Part shown: piece after piece, positions 1-6,737 of the stretch
Layout: each line of letters opens with the position of its first letter
How positions within the stretch are numbered: the stretch's first letter is position 1
The notes under the pieces: generated by a model
Told to the model about the DNA's origin: nothing
Database searches by the model: none
Seen by the model: only the letters and a program-made list of their open reading frames with translations
Translations under genes and position numbers: made by a program
From: VMCP01 sp964592635
Lineage (GTDB): Bacteria > Bacteroidota > Bacteroidia > NS11-12g > UBA955
Assembly (NCBI GenBank): GCA_964592635.1
Contig: CAZQFZ010000094.1
Location: forward strand, 1-8,605
DNA: 8,605 nt
Direction: 5' to 3'

Positions 1-73
1 ATAAAATGGCCCAAACGGGGAGGTACCTCCTGCCGAGCAAATTTAAAAATAGCCTCTGTAATTGTATTTCCAT
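1..73 (-). CDS. Partial N-terminus, possible WbpM/PglF/CapD-type membrane nucleotide-sugar 4,6-dehydratase (runs off left edge)
   Basis: An ATG at 73 on the minus strand opens a frame that stays open to the window edge (24 codons). The visible start, MEIQLQRLF followed by LGRRYLPVWAIL, resembles the opening of Bacteroidota polysaccharide proteins of the WbpM/PglF/CapD family. In that family a short basic stretch ending in a R-x-(L/V)-P-x-W-like motif leads into the first of several membrane helices ahead of a cytoplasmic Rossmann dehydratase domain. Such enzymes make UDP-4-keto-6-deoxy sugars. The gene lies 57 bp downstream of the GT2 gene, in the same direction, with a plausible promoter of its own at 107-137. 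The resemblance is from memory and rests on 24 residues, so this is a tentative call. A competing open frame covers the same bases (see rejected items). Confidence 0.4.
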   Translation of the reverse strand, partial: MEIQLQRLFLNLLGRRYLPVWAIL

Positions 74-106
74 GGTGTGGTAGAATTGCTACTACAAATT
101 TCGTTC

Positions 107-137
107 CAAAATTGATTTGTAAGTGTCCGTTTACAAA
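107..137 (-). promoter_or_regulatory. Candidate Bacteroidota-type promoter for the gene starting at 73
   Basis: Read on the minus strand, TTTG (137-134) is followed after 19 bases by CAATTTTG (114-107). The Bacteroidota primary sigma factor consensus is TTTG at -33 and TAnnTTTG at -7, with a spacer of about 19 bases. The -33 element is exact and the -7 element has one mismatch (C for the first T). Transcription would begin near 100, leaving a leader of roughly 27 bases before the ATG at 73. The -33 element overlaps the last codons of the GT2 gene. AT-rich sequence yields such matches by chance, so confidence is low. Confidence 0.3.
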
Positions 138-1414
138 GTTTTTAATCTGTTTAACAACTCTGTAGACTTTCTCCAAGACAAAAAGAAGGTGTAAAGCAGT
201 ATGGGTGACAAAACAATGGCACCCAATAGATAAGGCCAATTGCGACCAATCCCTTTATTTTTATTCTGATACGGAATCAACGCTTTTGGTAGTTGTGTCA
301 AACCATAAATGAGGGCCGTCTCAGTGTCAAAATGCTTACGCGCTAAATACAAAGAGCTCGGAATTGGACGAGGTTTGAACAAACCAATGTTATGAATTGC
401 ATCCCAAGCCCCCATCTGTCGGAGGCCGCCAGTTTCACCTTTTAAATGAACTCTAGAAGCTAGAGGATTTGAAATAATCGGAAAACCATTAAGCAAGCAA
501 CGCAAACCAAACTCACCGTCACCCATTCTTAGTTTCTCGAAATTCTCATCAAATGGGCCCGTTTTGGAAAACACCGACCGATGAATCAACACATTTCCTG
601 TATCCAAAACATCACTTAAATGCCAATGCGCGCTTTTACTTCCCAATCCACCCCCAACCAAAGTATCTGTTACTCCAGCACTTATAAAACCACTCCCAAC
701 TTTTAAATGATCCTCAATCCAAGAGGGTTCAACCCTTGAATCATCATCAAAAAACAACAAATACTCGCCCGTTGACTCTTCGACACACCTATTCCTTGCC
801 CTCCAAAGGGCTTTTTCTTTTTGTTGAATTACGTGTAAATCCAACTTCCAACCTTGGTAAAAATCAGCGTTGAAATCGTCCGATTGATCACAAACCCTAA
901 CATCAAAATTTTGATGAGTCTGTTTTTCCAAATCAGCCAATACATCCTTTAAATAACCGTATCGATTCAATGTGGGTATAACTACAGTGACTCTTTCATT
1001 TGAAGTAATTTCATTGAAAGACTCCCCATTTGCCGCACCGGGCTTTATCTTTACATCTCGACCTTGAATAAACGCCCAAAGTTCTAAAATGGGATTCTTT
1101 AGAGACAATATTCTCAAAAACAGCACGTAGAGCGATTTCTGAGAACCAAAATGACGCGATATAAAGCGATAATTATCTTCTCTATTTTTAATGACTACAT
1201 TTTGAATTCCATTTCTATCACCCTTTGGAAAATAACCCGCTTGCAACGCTTGATAGGCCAAATCCATAGTTGCAGCGTCTGGATTCTTGTACTTTCCCTT
1301 ATTCAAAGTAGCGATTGCGTCCAATTCTTCTCTACTTAACAGTACCGCATGGGGCATTTTGGAAACCAAACGGTAATAGTATAAAGGCTGTATATATTTC
1401 AGAAACTCAAACAT
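131..1414 (-). CDS. Glycosyltransferase family 2 with N-terminal extension and C-terminal membrane helix
   Basis: This 427-residue protein probably transfers a sugar from a nucleotide donor to a growing lipid-linked polysaccharide repeat unit at the inner face of the cytoplasmic membrane. The GT-A fold begins near residue 141 with VTVVIPTLNRYGYLKDVL, typical of family 2. The metal- and donor-binding D-x-D region is FFDDDSRVEP (DDD at 223-225). MGDGEFGLRC (297-306) fits the later acidic motif that normally supplies the base or acceptor contact. About 140 residues precede the GT domain and are not recognised; they may be an accessory domain. Residues about 395-413 form one hydrophobic segment, followed by a basic tail, suggesting a membrane anchor. 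Start: ATG at 1414, which overlaps the end of the GT4 gene by 8 bp and has a strong purine-rich site just upstream. It is the third gene of the minus-strand group. Sugar and linkage specificity cannot be read from the sequence. Confidence 0.9.
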   Translation of the reverse strand: MFEFLKYIQPLYYYRLVSKMPHAVLLSREELDAIATLNKGKYKNPDAATMDLAYQALQAGYFPKGDRNGIQNVVIKNREDNYRFISRHFGSQKSLYVLFLRILSLKNPILELWAFIQGRDVKIKPGAANGESFNEITSNERVTVVIPTLNRYGYLKDVLADLEKQTHQNFDVRVCDQSDDFNADFYQGWKLDLHVIQQKEKALWRARNRCVEESTGEYLLFFDDDSRVEPSWIEDHLKVGSGFISAGVTDTLVGGGLGSKSAHWHLSDVLDTGNVLIHRSVFSKTGPFDENFEKLRMGDGEFGLRCLLNGFPIISNPLASRVHLKGETGGLRQMGAWDAIHNIGLFKPRPIPSSLYLARKHFDTETALIYGLTQLPKALIPYQNKNKGIGRNWPYLLGAIVLSPILLYTFFLSWRKSTELLNRLKTL

Positions 1415-2540
1415 TCAACCTCCTGTATTCTGCATCAAAAACTTCCCCCAAACGACCCAAATGAAAATGGTTTTCAATCAATTTACGGGCGTTTTTGATC
1501 ATTAATTTTCTCTTTTCATCATCATCGATTATCTCCAAAATAGCCGCTGAAATGGCCGACGATGAATATGGTTCAACCAATTTACCCGTTTCGTTGTCAA
1601 TCACCACTTCCTTCATTCCGCCCACATTGGTACTTACAACCGGAACTCCCAAAGCCATGGCTTCTAAGACCGCGTTGGATATCCCTTCAGACAATGAACT
1701 CGAAAGATAAACGTCTGCTTTAGCAACTTCCTCAATGACCTCTGCTGAACTTTTTGCGCCCAACAACAATACTACATTTTCTAAACCCAAACGTTGAATG
1801 CTGAATTGAAGGTTCTCCATCTCTTTCCCCCCTCCCACAATTTGGTATTCAATATCTATGTTCTTTTCAATCAACTCTTTAATTGCCAAAAAAGCAAATG
1901 GAAACCCTTTGACATATTCTAACCTTCCTGTTGAAACGACGATCTTTTTTTCTGTGTTTTGGGGGATACTTTGGACGGTGAATCGCTGCAAATCAATCGC
2001 AGGTCGATTTACAAACGCCTTGAAGGGTTCCAATCCAAAATCACTCATCATTCTATTGGCCATTTCCTGAGAAACACAATGAACCGAATCAATGCAATCA
2101 AACAACTGCTCCAATTTCTCTTTTCTTCCTTTCACAATATAGGGCTTTATATTGTCGCTCGTACCACGACAACTCACCATAAATCGAACGCCTTGTTTCT
2201 GAAGCACAGGTATTTCGGAAGTATACGCAACTCCTATGGCCGAATAGCTAAAGTGCACCCAATTTGGATTTCCCAAGTTTAAAAACTGGGCCTTAAAAGC
2301 AGATTTATAACTCTCAAACCTTGATCTCTGAAAGATACCCTTGAGATAAATAAATAAATTTAATTTCGAATGATATTTGATTCCTTTTAGATACCGCTTC
2401 TTATCATTTCCGTCTAAAATCCATTTGCCAATCACCAGCACCCTCACTTCATATCCTTTTTGCACCAGCTGCTGCATCCAAGTCACCAAGAAGGTCTCTG
2501 ACAACTGCGGAACCTGATTGAGAACAAGATTGACCTTCAT
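1407..2540 (-). CDS. Glycosyltransferase family 4 (GT-B fold)
   Basis: This 377-residue retaining glycosyltransferase has the usual length for the family and is predicted to act on the cytoplasmic side in repeat-unit assembly. The N-terminal half opens with VPQLSETFLVTWMQQLVQKG, a start common in GT4 enzymes of exopolysaccharide loci. The C-terminal donor-binding half holds STGRLEYVKGF (203-213; R206 and K211 are the expected phosphate contacts) and SEGISNAVLEAMALG (284-298), whose E285 and E293 make the E-x7-E motif. GVPVVSTNVGG follows, as is typical. No signal peptide or membrane helix is evident. The ATG at 2540 directly abuts the stop of the upstream SDR gene with no spacer, and the end overlaps the GT2 gene by 8 bp, so the three genes are very probably co-transcribed and translationally coupled. 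Donor and acceptor are unknown. Confidence 0.93.
   Translation of the reverse strand: MKVNLVLNQVPQLSETFLVTWMQQLVQKGYEVRVLVIGKWILDGNDKKRYLKGIKYHSKLNLFIYLKGIFQRSRFESYKSAFKAQFLNLGNPNWVHFSYSAIGVAYTSEIPVLQKQGVRFMVSCRGTSDNIKPYIVKGRKEKLEQLFDCIDSVHCVSQEMANRMMSDFGLEPFKAFVNRPAIDLQRFTVQSIPQNTEKKIVVSTGRLEYVKGFPFAFLAIKELIEKNIDIEYQIVGGGKEMENLQFSIQRLGLENVVLLLGAKSSAEVIEEVAKADVYLSSSLSEGISNAVLEAMALGVPVVSTNVGGMKEVVIDNETGKLVEPYSSSAISAAILEIIDDDEKRKLMIKNARKLIENHFHLGRLGEVFDAEYRRLNV
1419..1424 (-). promoter_or_regulatory. Shine-Dalgarno-like AGGAGG before the GT2 start
   Basis: On the minus strand AGGAGG lies four bases (TTGA) before the ATG at 1414 and supports that start. It is formed by two consecutive AGG arginine codons at the end of the GT4 gene (the RR of the C-terminal YRRLNV). 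Bacteroidota genes mostly lack Shine-Dalgarno sites, so a full match is unusual here. It may be coincidental, and it would work only if this ribosome uses such pairing. Confidence 0.45.
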
Positions 2541-3359
2541 TTATTCAAAGTTACCCCAACCTAAAACTTTCCGTGCATCAGAATCATCAAAAGTTAGTGA
2601 AGTCTCCAATTTATTTAACCTGTAAGAATTTATGGGGAATCCAGGAACAACGTCTCCCAGTTTTGCCGCTATTTTCACCATCCAACCAGGCAACCTTTTT
2701 ATTTTCTTTTTGTATTTCTGTGCAAATATACTTTCAACTTCTTTATACGATCGATGATAACTCACCAAGGTAAACACCCCTGACTCATTTCCCTTTAATT
2801 GTGAAATGAATGTGGAAACCTCCTTAATGTCAACCATGGCTCTCACCGCATTGCCTTCTCCAAATGCAAAATAGTACCCGTTTTTTATTGCTTTCTCCAT
2901 CGCACCCAAATTGCCTGGAGCATTTTCACCCCAAATCAATGGAAGTCTCAAAATGAGCGCATTTGTATTATTCTTTTTGCACCAATCAAGCACTACAATT
3001 TCTGCTTCCAATTTACTTTGTGCGTAGGGAGAACGCGGTTCTTCTTCCAAAACCGAGACCGATGAAATCAAAACAAATTGCTCAATTTGTTTATCCTCTA
3101 AGCCTTTCAGTAAATTCAATGTTCCCGTCAAATTAACCCGAAAAAACTCATCCTTTTTTGTCTTGGATTTTGGAACCTTATGAGCCAAACCTGCAACATG
3201 AATAACACGTCTTACATTTACATCAATCTGAGGGATTTGCTCCGACAAATCACATGTAACATCCGAATTTTCATTCCGGCCTAATGTGAGAACATTATTC
3301 CCTAATTCAGAAAGAATCTGTTTACCCAAAAATCCAGTATAACCTGTTACTAAATACAC
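2541..3359 (-). CDS. NAD(P)-dependent epimerase/dehydratase-family sugar-nucleotide reductase (extended SDR)
   Basis: This 272-residue extended short-chain dehydrogenase has a Rossmann motif at the very N-terminus (VTGYTGFLG, glycines 6, 9 and 12), ISSVSV near 98-103 supplying the catalytic serine, and YAQSK at 112-116 (Y112, K116). LRLPLIWG (137-144) and a C-terminal sugar-binding part follow. It is shorter than UDP-glucose 4-epimerases (about 330). It fits better the reductase-like SDRs of polysaccharide loci (WbpV/FnlB/WreQ-like), which reduce a UDP-4-keto-6-deoxy amino sugar; that assignment is inferred. A WbpM-like gene beginning at 73 would supply the substrate. Start: GTG at 3359. An in-frame TAG immediately precedes it and the Rossmann strand begins at residue 2, so no other start fits. 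It is first in its visible group, 39 bp from the divergent DUF1800 gene. No convincing promoter was seen on this strand. Confidence 0.88.
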   Translation of the reverse strand: MYLVTGYTGFLGKQILSELGNNVLTLGRNENSDVTCDLSEQIPQIDVNVRRVIHVAGLAHKVPKSKTKKDEFFRVNLTGTLNLLKGLEDKQIEQFVLISSVSVLEEEPRSPYAQSKLEAEIVVLDWCKKNNTNALILRLPLIWGENAPGNLGAMEKAIKNGYYFAFGEGNAVRAMVDIKEVSTFISQLKGNESGVFTLVSYHRSYKEVESIFAQKYKKKIKRLPGWMVKIAAKLGDVVPGFPINSYRLNKLETSLTFDDSDARKVLGWGNFE

Positions 3360-3383
3360 CTATGCGAAGTTATCCAATATTTT

Positions 3384-3391
3384 TATCTTTG
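3384..3391 (+). promoter_or_regulatory. Candidate -7 promoter element (TAnnTTTG) for the DUF1800-DUF1501 operon
   Basis: TATCTTTG matches the Bacteroidota -7 consensus TAnnTTTG at every fixed position. It lies in the 39-bp gap between divergent genes, seven bases before the ATG at 3399. No TTG or TTTG is found at the expected distance upstream. If it is used, transcription would start almost at the start codon, giving a leaderless or nearly leaderless mRNA. Confidence 0.35.
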
Positions 3392-3398
3392 GAATGGA

Positions 3399-4712
3399 AT
3401 GAAAATTAATCCTAAAAATATTTACCTCCTGAATAGGTTGGCTTTTGGACCAAAGATTGAATGGATTGAAGCTCATCCAAAATTATTGACTGATTTTAAT
3501 TACTTAATTGATTGGATTTTTTCAGAAATTCCAAAGTTTGAAGCAGCGAACGAATATCTACCTAAGTATAGCTCAGCTCCTAAAAATGAAAATTGGCGTG
3601 CAAACTGGGTACATCAAGCCCAAGTTTCTGATTGGATTTCAACTATGGTAGAACTTGATAATCCACTTCGAGAAAAACTTGCGTTGTTTTGGCATTTACA
3701 CATTCCAATTGCAATTGCAAATAAAAATTATGAATTCGCTCAGCATCTTTTACTTGATGCATATAGAAAAAATGGAACCGAAGACTTTTATTCCTTATTA
3801 AGTGAAGTTTCCGACAGTCCTTGCACTATGCGGTTTTTAAACGCATATTATTCCCATAAAAGGGCACCCAATCAGAATTTTCCCAGAGAACTTTTGGAAA
3901 TATTTACCATGGGGGATGGAAGCTACTCTCAGGCAGATATTGAGGAATTCTCAAGATGCTTTACAGGTCGAAGAACCATCGACCCTGGAGTTAACGAAAC
4001 TCCGTATCCACATCGGCCGTTTATTGATCGCGAAACTTACGATGATGGAGTAAAATCTTTTTTTGGTAAATCGGGTAATTTCGATTCCTATGATGCCTAC
4101 AGAATCGTATTAGAACAACCACAAACTTCAAATTATATTGCATTGAGAATGCTTAAGTATTTTTACAAAGAGTTTCCCAATGAAAAATATGTGAATCAAA
4201 TTTCAAAAATATTGAGAGAAAGTAATTTCAATATTTTGAAAACCTTGAGATTCATAGTTGAACAATCTTGGTTCTATGAAAACATCAATGAGGTTAAAAA
4301 CCCTATTGATCTTTGGGTGAACATTCAACGTATATGTGGCATGAGAACTTTAACTACCAAAACCAATTTTGATACCATCAATCAAATGGGATTAAATCCA
4401 TTCTATCCAAAAAACGTAAAAGGATGGCCTTGGGGACAAGAATGGTTACTCAATAATTTAACACCAAAAAGAATTTTTATACCTTTGGTATATTTAGAAA
4501 TTAGTAAAACGTTTGACTCTGAACTAAAATCAAACATCGATAAACTATTAAACCCTCACCTAAGACTCTACAGATACAATCACATAATAAAATACCAAGA
4601 AACCAATGTCTTAAAAATGAATAATCTTACATGGAAAGATTTTACAAACGTTGGAGCAACTTCATTCAAAGAAGTACTTGAATCACCAAGTTTTCAATAT
4701 TGGACATCATGA
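3399..4712 (+). CDS. DUF1800 family protein
   Basis: This 437-residue protein belongs to the DUF1800 family, whose biochemical function is not established. Family landmarks appear in order: LLNRLAFGP (10-18), LFWHLHIPI (96-104), PNQNFPRELLEIFTMGDGSY (157-176) followed by the FSRCFTG block (184-190), NPIDLWVNIQRICGM (301-315) and NPFYPKNVKGWPWGQEWL (333-350), matching the usual NPPNVKGWPGG-like segment. It ends with a SPSFQYW motif seen near the end of many members. Length is in the normal range, at the shorter end. No signal peptide or membrane helix is visible, although the downstream partner has an export signal. Start: ATG at 3399, with the first family motif close behind. The stop overlaps the DUF1501 start by 4 bp; DUF1800 and DUF1501 genes commonly occur as such a pair. 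It is noticeably richer in A and T than the glycosyltransferase genes. Confidence 0.92.
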   Translation: MKINPKNIYLLNRLAFGPKIEWIEAHPKLLTDFNYLIDWIFSEIPKFEAANEYLPKYSSAPKNENWRANWVHQAQVSDWISTMVELDNPLREKLALFWHLHIPIAIANKNYEFAQHLLLDAYRKNGTEDFYSLLSEVSDSPCTMRFLNAYYSHKRAPNQNFPRELLEIFTMGDGSYSQADIEEFSRCFTGRRTIDPGVNETPYPHRPFIDRETYDDGVKSFFGKSGNFDSYDAYRIVLEQPQTSNYIALRMLKYFYKEFPNEKYVNQISKILRESNFNILKTLRFIVEQSWFYENINEVKNPIDLWVNIQRICGMRTLTTKTNFDTINQMGLNPFYPKNVKGWPWGQEWLLNNLTPKRIFIPLVYLEISKTFDSELKSNIDKLLNPHLRLYRYNHIIKYQETNVLKMNNLTWKDFTNVGATSFKEVLESPSFQYWTS

Positions 4713-5836
4713 ATAGAAAGCAGTTCTTAGCTTCCGCCGCTGCCTCAATGATATTGGGAAGTTCATGTAATCAACCTAAAAAATATTCTGGTAAACGATT
4801 AGTCATTATTCGATTGATGGGCGGAATGGATGGTTATCATTTTATTGCTCCCAAAAACAATGATGCATTTAAAACCCAACGACCTTTCTTATATCAACGT
4901 TTAAATTCAGAAGGTATTTACCATGAAAATGATTGGTTAATTCATCCTCAATTTGGTGGTTTATTTGATTTAATTCAATATGGAAATTTAAATATCATTC
5001 CACATGTAGGTTTCGAAGATTATATCAGTTACTCTCATTTTACAGCGGAAAGATATTGGGAAACGGGTGAGTTGATTAAATATGAAGAAGGCAGGAGTGA
5101 ATTGAACATTCCTACTGGATGGATTGGAAGATTGGGTGATGAGAACAAATTAAAAGGAATATCTCCAAAAATAAACCCTGTAATTACATTAGATAACTAC
5201 AGCAGTTTGTTTGACCATGGAAATCACTTTCAAGGATTGATTTTTGAAGGAATAGACCCTAAGCAAAATTATATACCTCTTCTTGAAAATTGGCTACAGC
5301 AGAATTCCGACAAAAAAAATTATGTGACAAGATTAATAGAAAACCAATTTAACCAATTGGCATACACGATGCAATTGGAAAATCAAATGGTTGATAGAAA
5401 AGATTTTTTAGGAAAAATAAGACAGGTAGAAGAAATCCTAGAGAAGGACCTGCCTTTTAAAGTAATTCATCTTAGCCAAGACGGCTATGACACTCATGCC
5501 AATCAAAAACAGAGAATAGAGCCATTATTCAAAGATGTTGTTGATGGACTTAAATCATTAAATAAATATTTGAAGGAATCCGGAAAACAAGAAGAAACTC
5601 TAGTTTTCGTTTACAGTGAATTTGGAAGAAGTATCGAAACCAATGATAGCGGTGGCACTGACCACGGAAAAGCAAACTTAGCATTTATTTTGGGTGGACA
5701 TAAAACCGTTTCGAGTTTTAAATATCCTTTGACAAACATTGAAACTTTTCAAGTGGGTAGACATCATTACGTTAAACATCAAATTAATTATCAAGATATT
5801 CAACTACGAATTACTGATTGGTTAATTGATGTTTAA
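4709..5836 (+). CDS. DUF1501 family protein, exported (alkaline phosphatase-like fold)
   Basis: A 375-residue DUF1501 protein. The start is taken as ATG 4709, because 4709-4712 reads ATGA and overlaps the DUF1800 stop. A TTG three codons earlier (4700) is possible but less likely. The N-terminus MNRKQFLASAAASMILGSSC resembles both a Tat-type signal (RK in place of RR) and a lipoprotein signal ending at Cys20 with an imperfect lipobox (LGSS-C). Family motifs are LMGGMDGYHFIAP (36-48), SYSHFTAERYWETG (107-120), GWIGRLG, GYDTHANQ (259-266), YSEFGRS (302-308) and GGTDHGKANLAFILGG (315-330). DUF1501 proteins are placed with the alkaline phosphatase/sulfatase fold. The D, H and E residues of these motifs could bind metal, but no activity is established. 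It is probably periplasmic or membrane-attached. The coding end overlaps the convergent SGNH-like gene by 26 bp. The family is often longer (400 or more residues). Confidence 0.9.
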   Translation: MNRKQFLASAAASMILGSSCNQPKKYSGKRLVIIRLMGGMDGYHFIAPKNNDAFKTQRPFLYQRLNSEGIYHENDWLIHPQFGGLFDLIQYGNLNIIPHVGFEDYISYSHFTAERYWETGELIKYEEGRSELNIPTGWIGRLGDENKLKGISPKINPVITLDNYSSLFDHGNHFQGLIFEGIDPKQNYIPLLENWLQQNSDKKNYVTRLIENQFNQLAYTMQLENQMVDRKDFLGKIRQVEEILEKDLPFKVIHLSQDGYDTHANQKQRIEPLFKDVVDGLKSLNKYLKESGKQEETLVFVYSEFGRSIETNDSGGTDHGKANLAFILGGHKTVSSFKYPLTNIETFQVGRHHYVKHQINYQDIQLRITDWLIDV

Positions 5837-6737
5837 GTGCAATTGAAAATCTAATCGCTCCTTGCCTATTTAAATGTCCTGGATCTGCCCAGTTTTTATA
5901 ATCTTTATTCAATCCTTGCAGTGTGTTTAAATCAATTACCATTGCACCTTTTACTTTAATCAAATTTGATATTTTACGGTATTGAGTGTCAGATTGAAAG
6001 GATGATATGAGTAGTTTTTTTCTGTCTTTAAACTTATCAATGAACCTCCATTGAGAAGCTATATTGTGCCTGAACTCGTCGTAAAAAGTAACCTCCCTGG
6101 GATTAACGTACATCTTCTTTGTCTTCTGAAAATAAGATCTCGGTGTTTTATTGGATATGATTCTATCTAAATACCCTACTCCAAAGGGTCGCTTAAATTC
6201 CAAAAATTGCCTCGATTTCCAGAGAAATTCAAAACGACTTTCCAGAACTTTCTGTGAACGTACCAAAATATATTTATAAAAATGCAACGAAAAAATCGAT
6301 TGACCATTTTTTACCAACCAACCTGGTGTGACCAAATAGGGCATCAATGGATGAATGCCGAAAGATACCAATTGCTCTCCTCCTATTACAGTGTAAACTT
6401 GTTCGGTTTTTCCGCCTGCCTCCACAAACGTTTCATACATAAACAAATCCATATCACGCGAGGGTGTATTCATTCCCAAGTTTAAATAATCATTACCTAA
6501 TATGGAGTCATTGATGCCATAATAACACCTTGATGACCCCAAAAATACACCTTTATATTCTATTTTCTTAAAGTCACCATTTTCGATTTTTTGTAAAAAC
6601 CAATTTATTTTATTATATTGAGTGTTTTCAAACTTTTTGTAAATGTATTGGTTGGGAATGTGGATGAATGAAATTAATACAATCAAAAGGTTCAATGAAA
6701 ATAAATAAATGGTAAATTTCTGAATAAATTTTCTCAA
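5811..6737 (-). CDS. Membrane-anchored SGNH-like protein, probable O-acylation partner of the MBOAT
   Basis: This 308-residue protein has one N-terminal membrane helix (about 8-27) and a large presumably periplasmic domain. SGNH-hydrolase-like blocks are visible: VFLGSSRCYYGIN (64-76; S69 in the nucleophile position, GSS in place of GDS), VIGGEQ (117-122, position of a later block, not the classical GxND) and WADPGHLNRQGAIRFS (283-298), giving the D285-x-x-H288 pair. Proteins of this type (AlgJ/AlgX, PatB and DltD are functional analogues) work with MBOAT proteins to place acyl groups on extracellular polysaccharides. That role is inferred from motif and context, not homology to one named enzyme. 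Start: TTG at 6737, overlapping the MBOAT stop by 4 bp (TTGA). The next in-frame Met is residue 100, which would lose the helix and the nucleophile. The tail overlaps the convergent DUF1501 gene by 26 bp. Confidence 0.75.
   Translation of the reverse strand: MRKFIQKFTIYLFSLNLLIVLISFIHIPNQYIYKKFENTQYNKINWFLQKIENGDFKKIEYKGVFLGSSRCYYGINDSILGNDYLNLGMNTPSRDMDLFMYETFVEAGGKTEQVYTVIGGEQLVSFGIHPLMPYLVTPGWLVKNGQSIFSLHFYKYILVRSQKVLESRFEFLWKSRQFLEFKRPFGVGYLDRIISNKTPRSYFQKTKKMYVNPREVTFYDEFRHNIASQWRFIDKFKDRKKLLISSFQSDTQYRKISNLIKVKGAMVIDLNTLQGLNKDYKNWADPGHLNRQGAIRFSIALKHQLTNQ

Noticed and set aside
19..30. Perfect 12-bp palindrome GGAGGTACCTCC.
   Set aside because: It lies inside the putative partial coding region (codons for RRYLP), has no loop or T run, and is short enough to be chance. 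No matching copy was noticed elsewhere.
1..176. A second minus-strand open frame across the left edge, from TTG 176, reading LEKVYRVVKQIKNF and later FVVAILPHHGNT.
   Set aside because: It would need a TTG start and a 46-bp overlap with the GT2 gene, and I recognise no family. The ATG at 73 in another frame gives a better family resemblance and spacing. Sequence left of base 1 would decide; I regard it as possible but less likely.
1959..2282. A 107-codon plus-strand open frame opposite the GT4 gene.
   Set aside because: The GT4 frame carries the full set of family motifs; the opposing frame has low-complexity, unrecognisable sequence and no promoter.
3401..3408. Minus-strand TAATTTTC as a -7 element for the SDR operon.
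   Set aside because: One mismatch at the conserved final G and no TTTG at a proper distance upstream.
4700..4708. Upstream TTG start for the DUF1501 protein, adding three residues.
   Set aside because: The ATG at 4709 gives the classic ATGA overlap and places the basic NRK region right at the N-terminus, as expected for an export signal.
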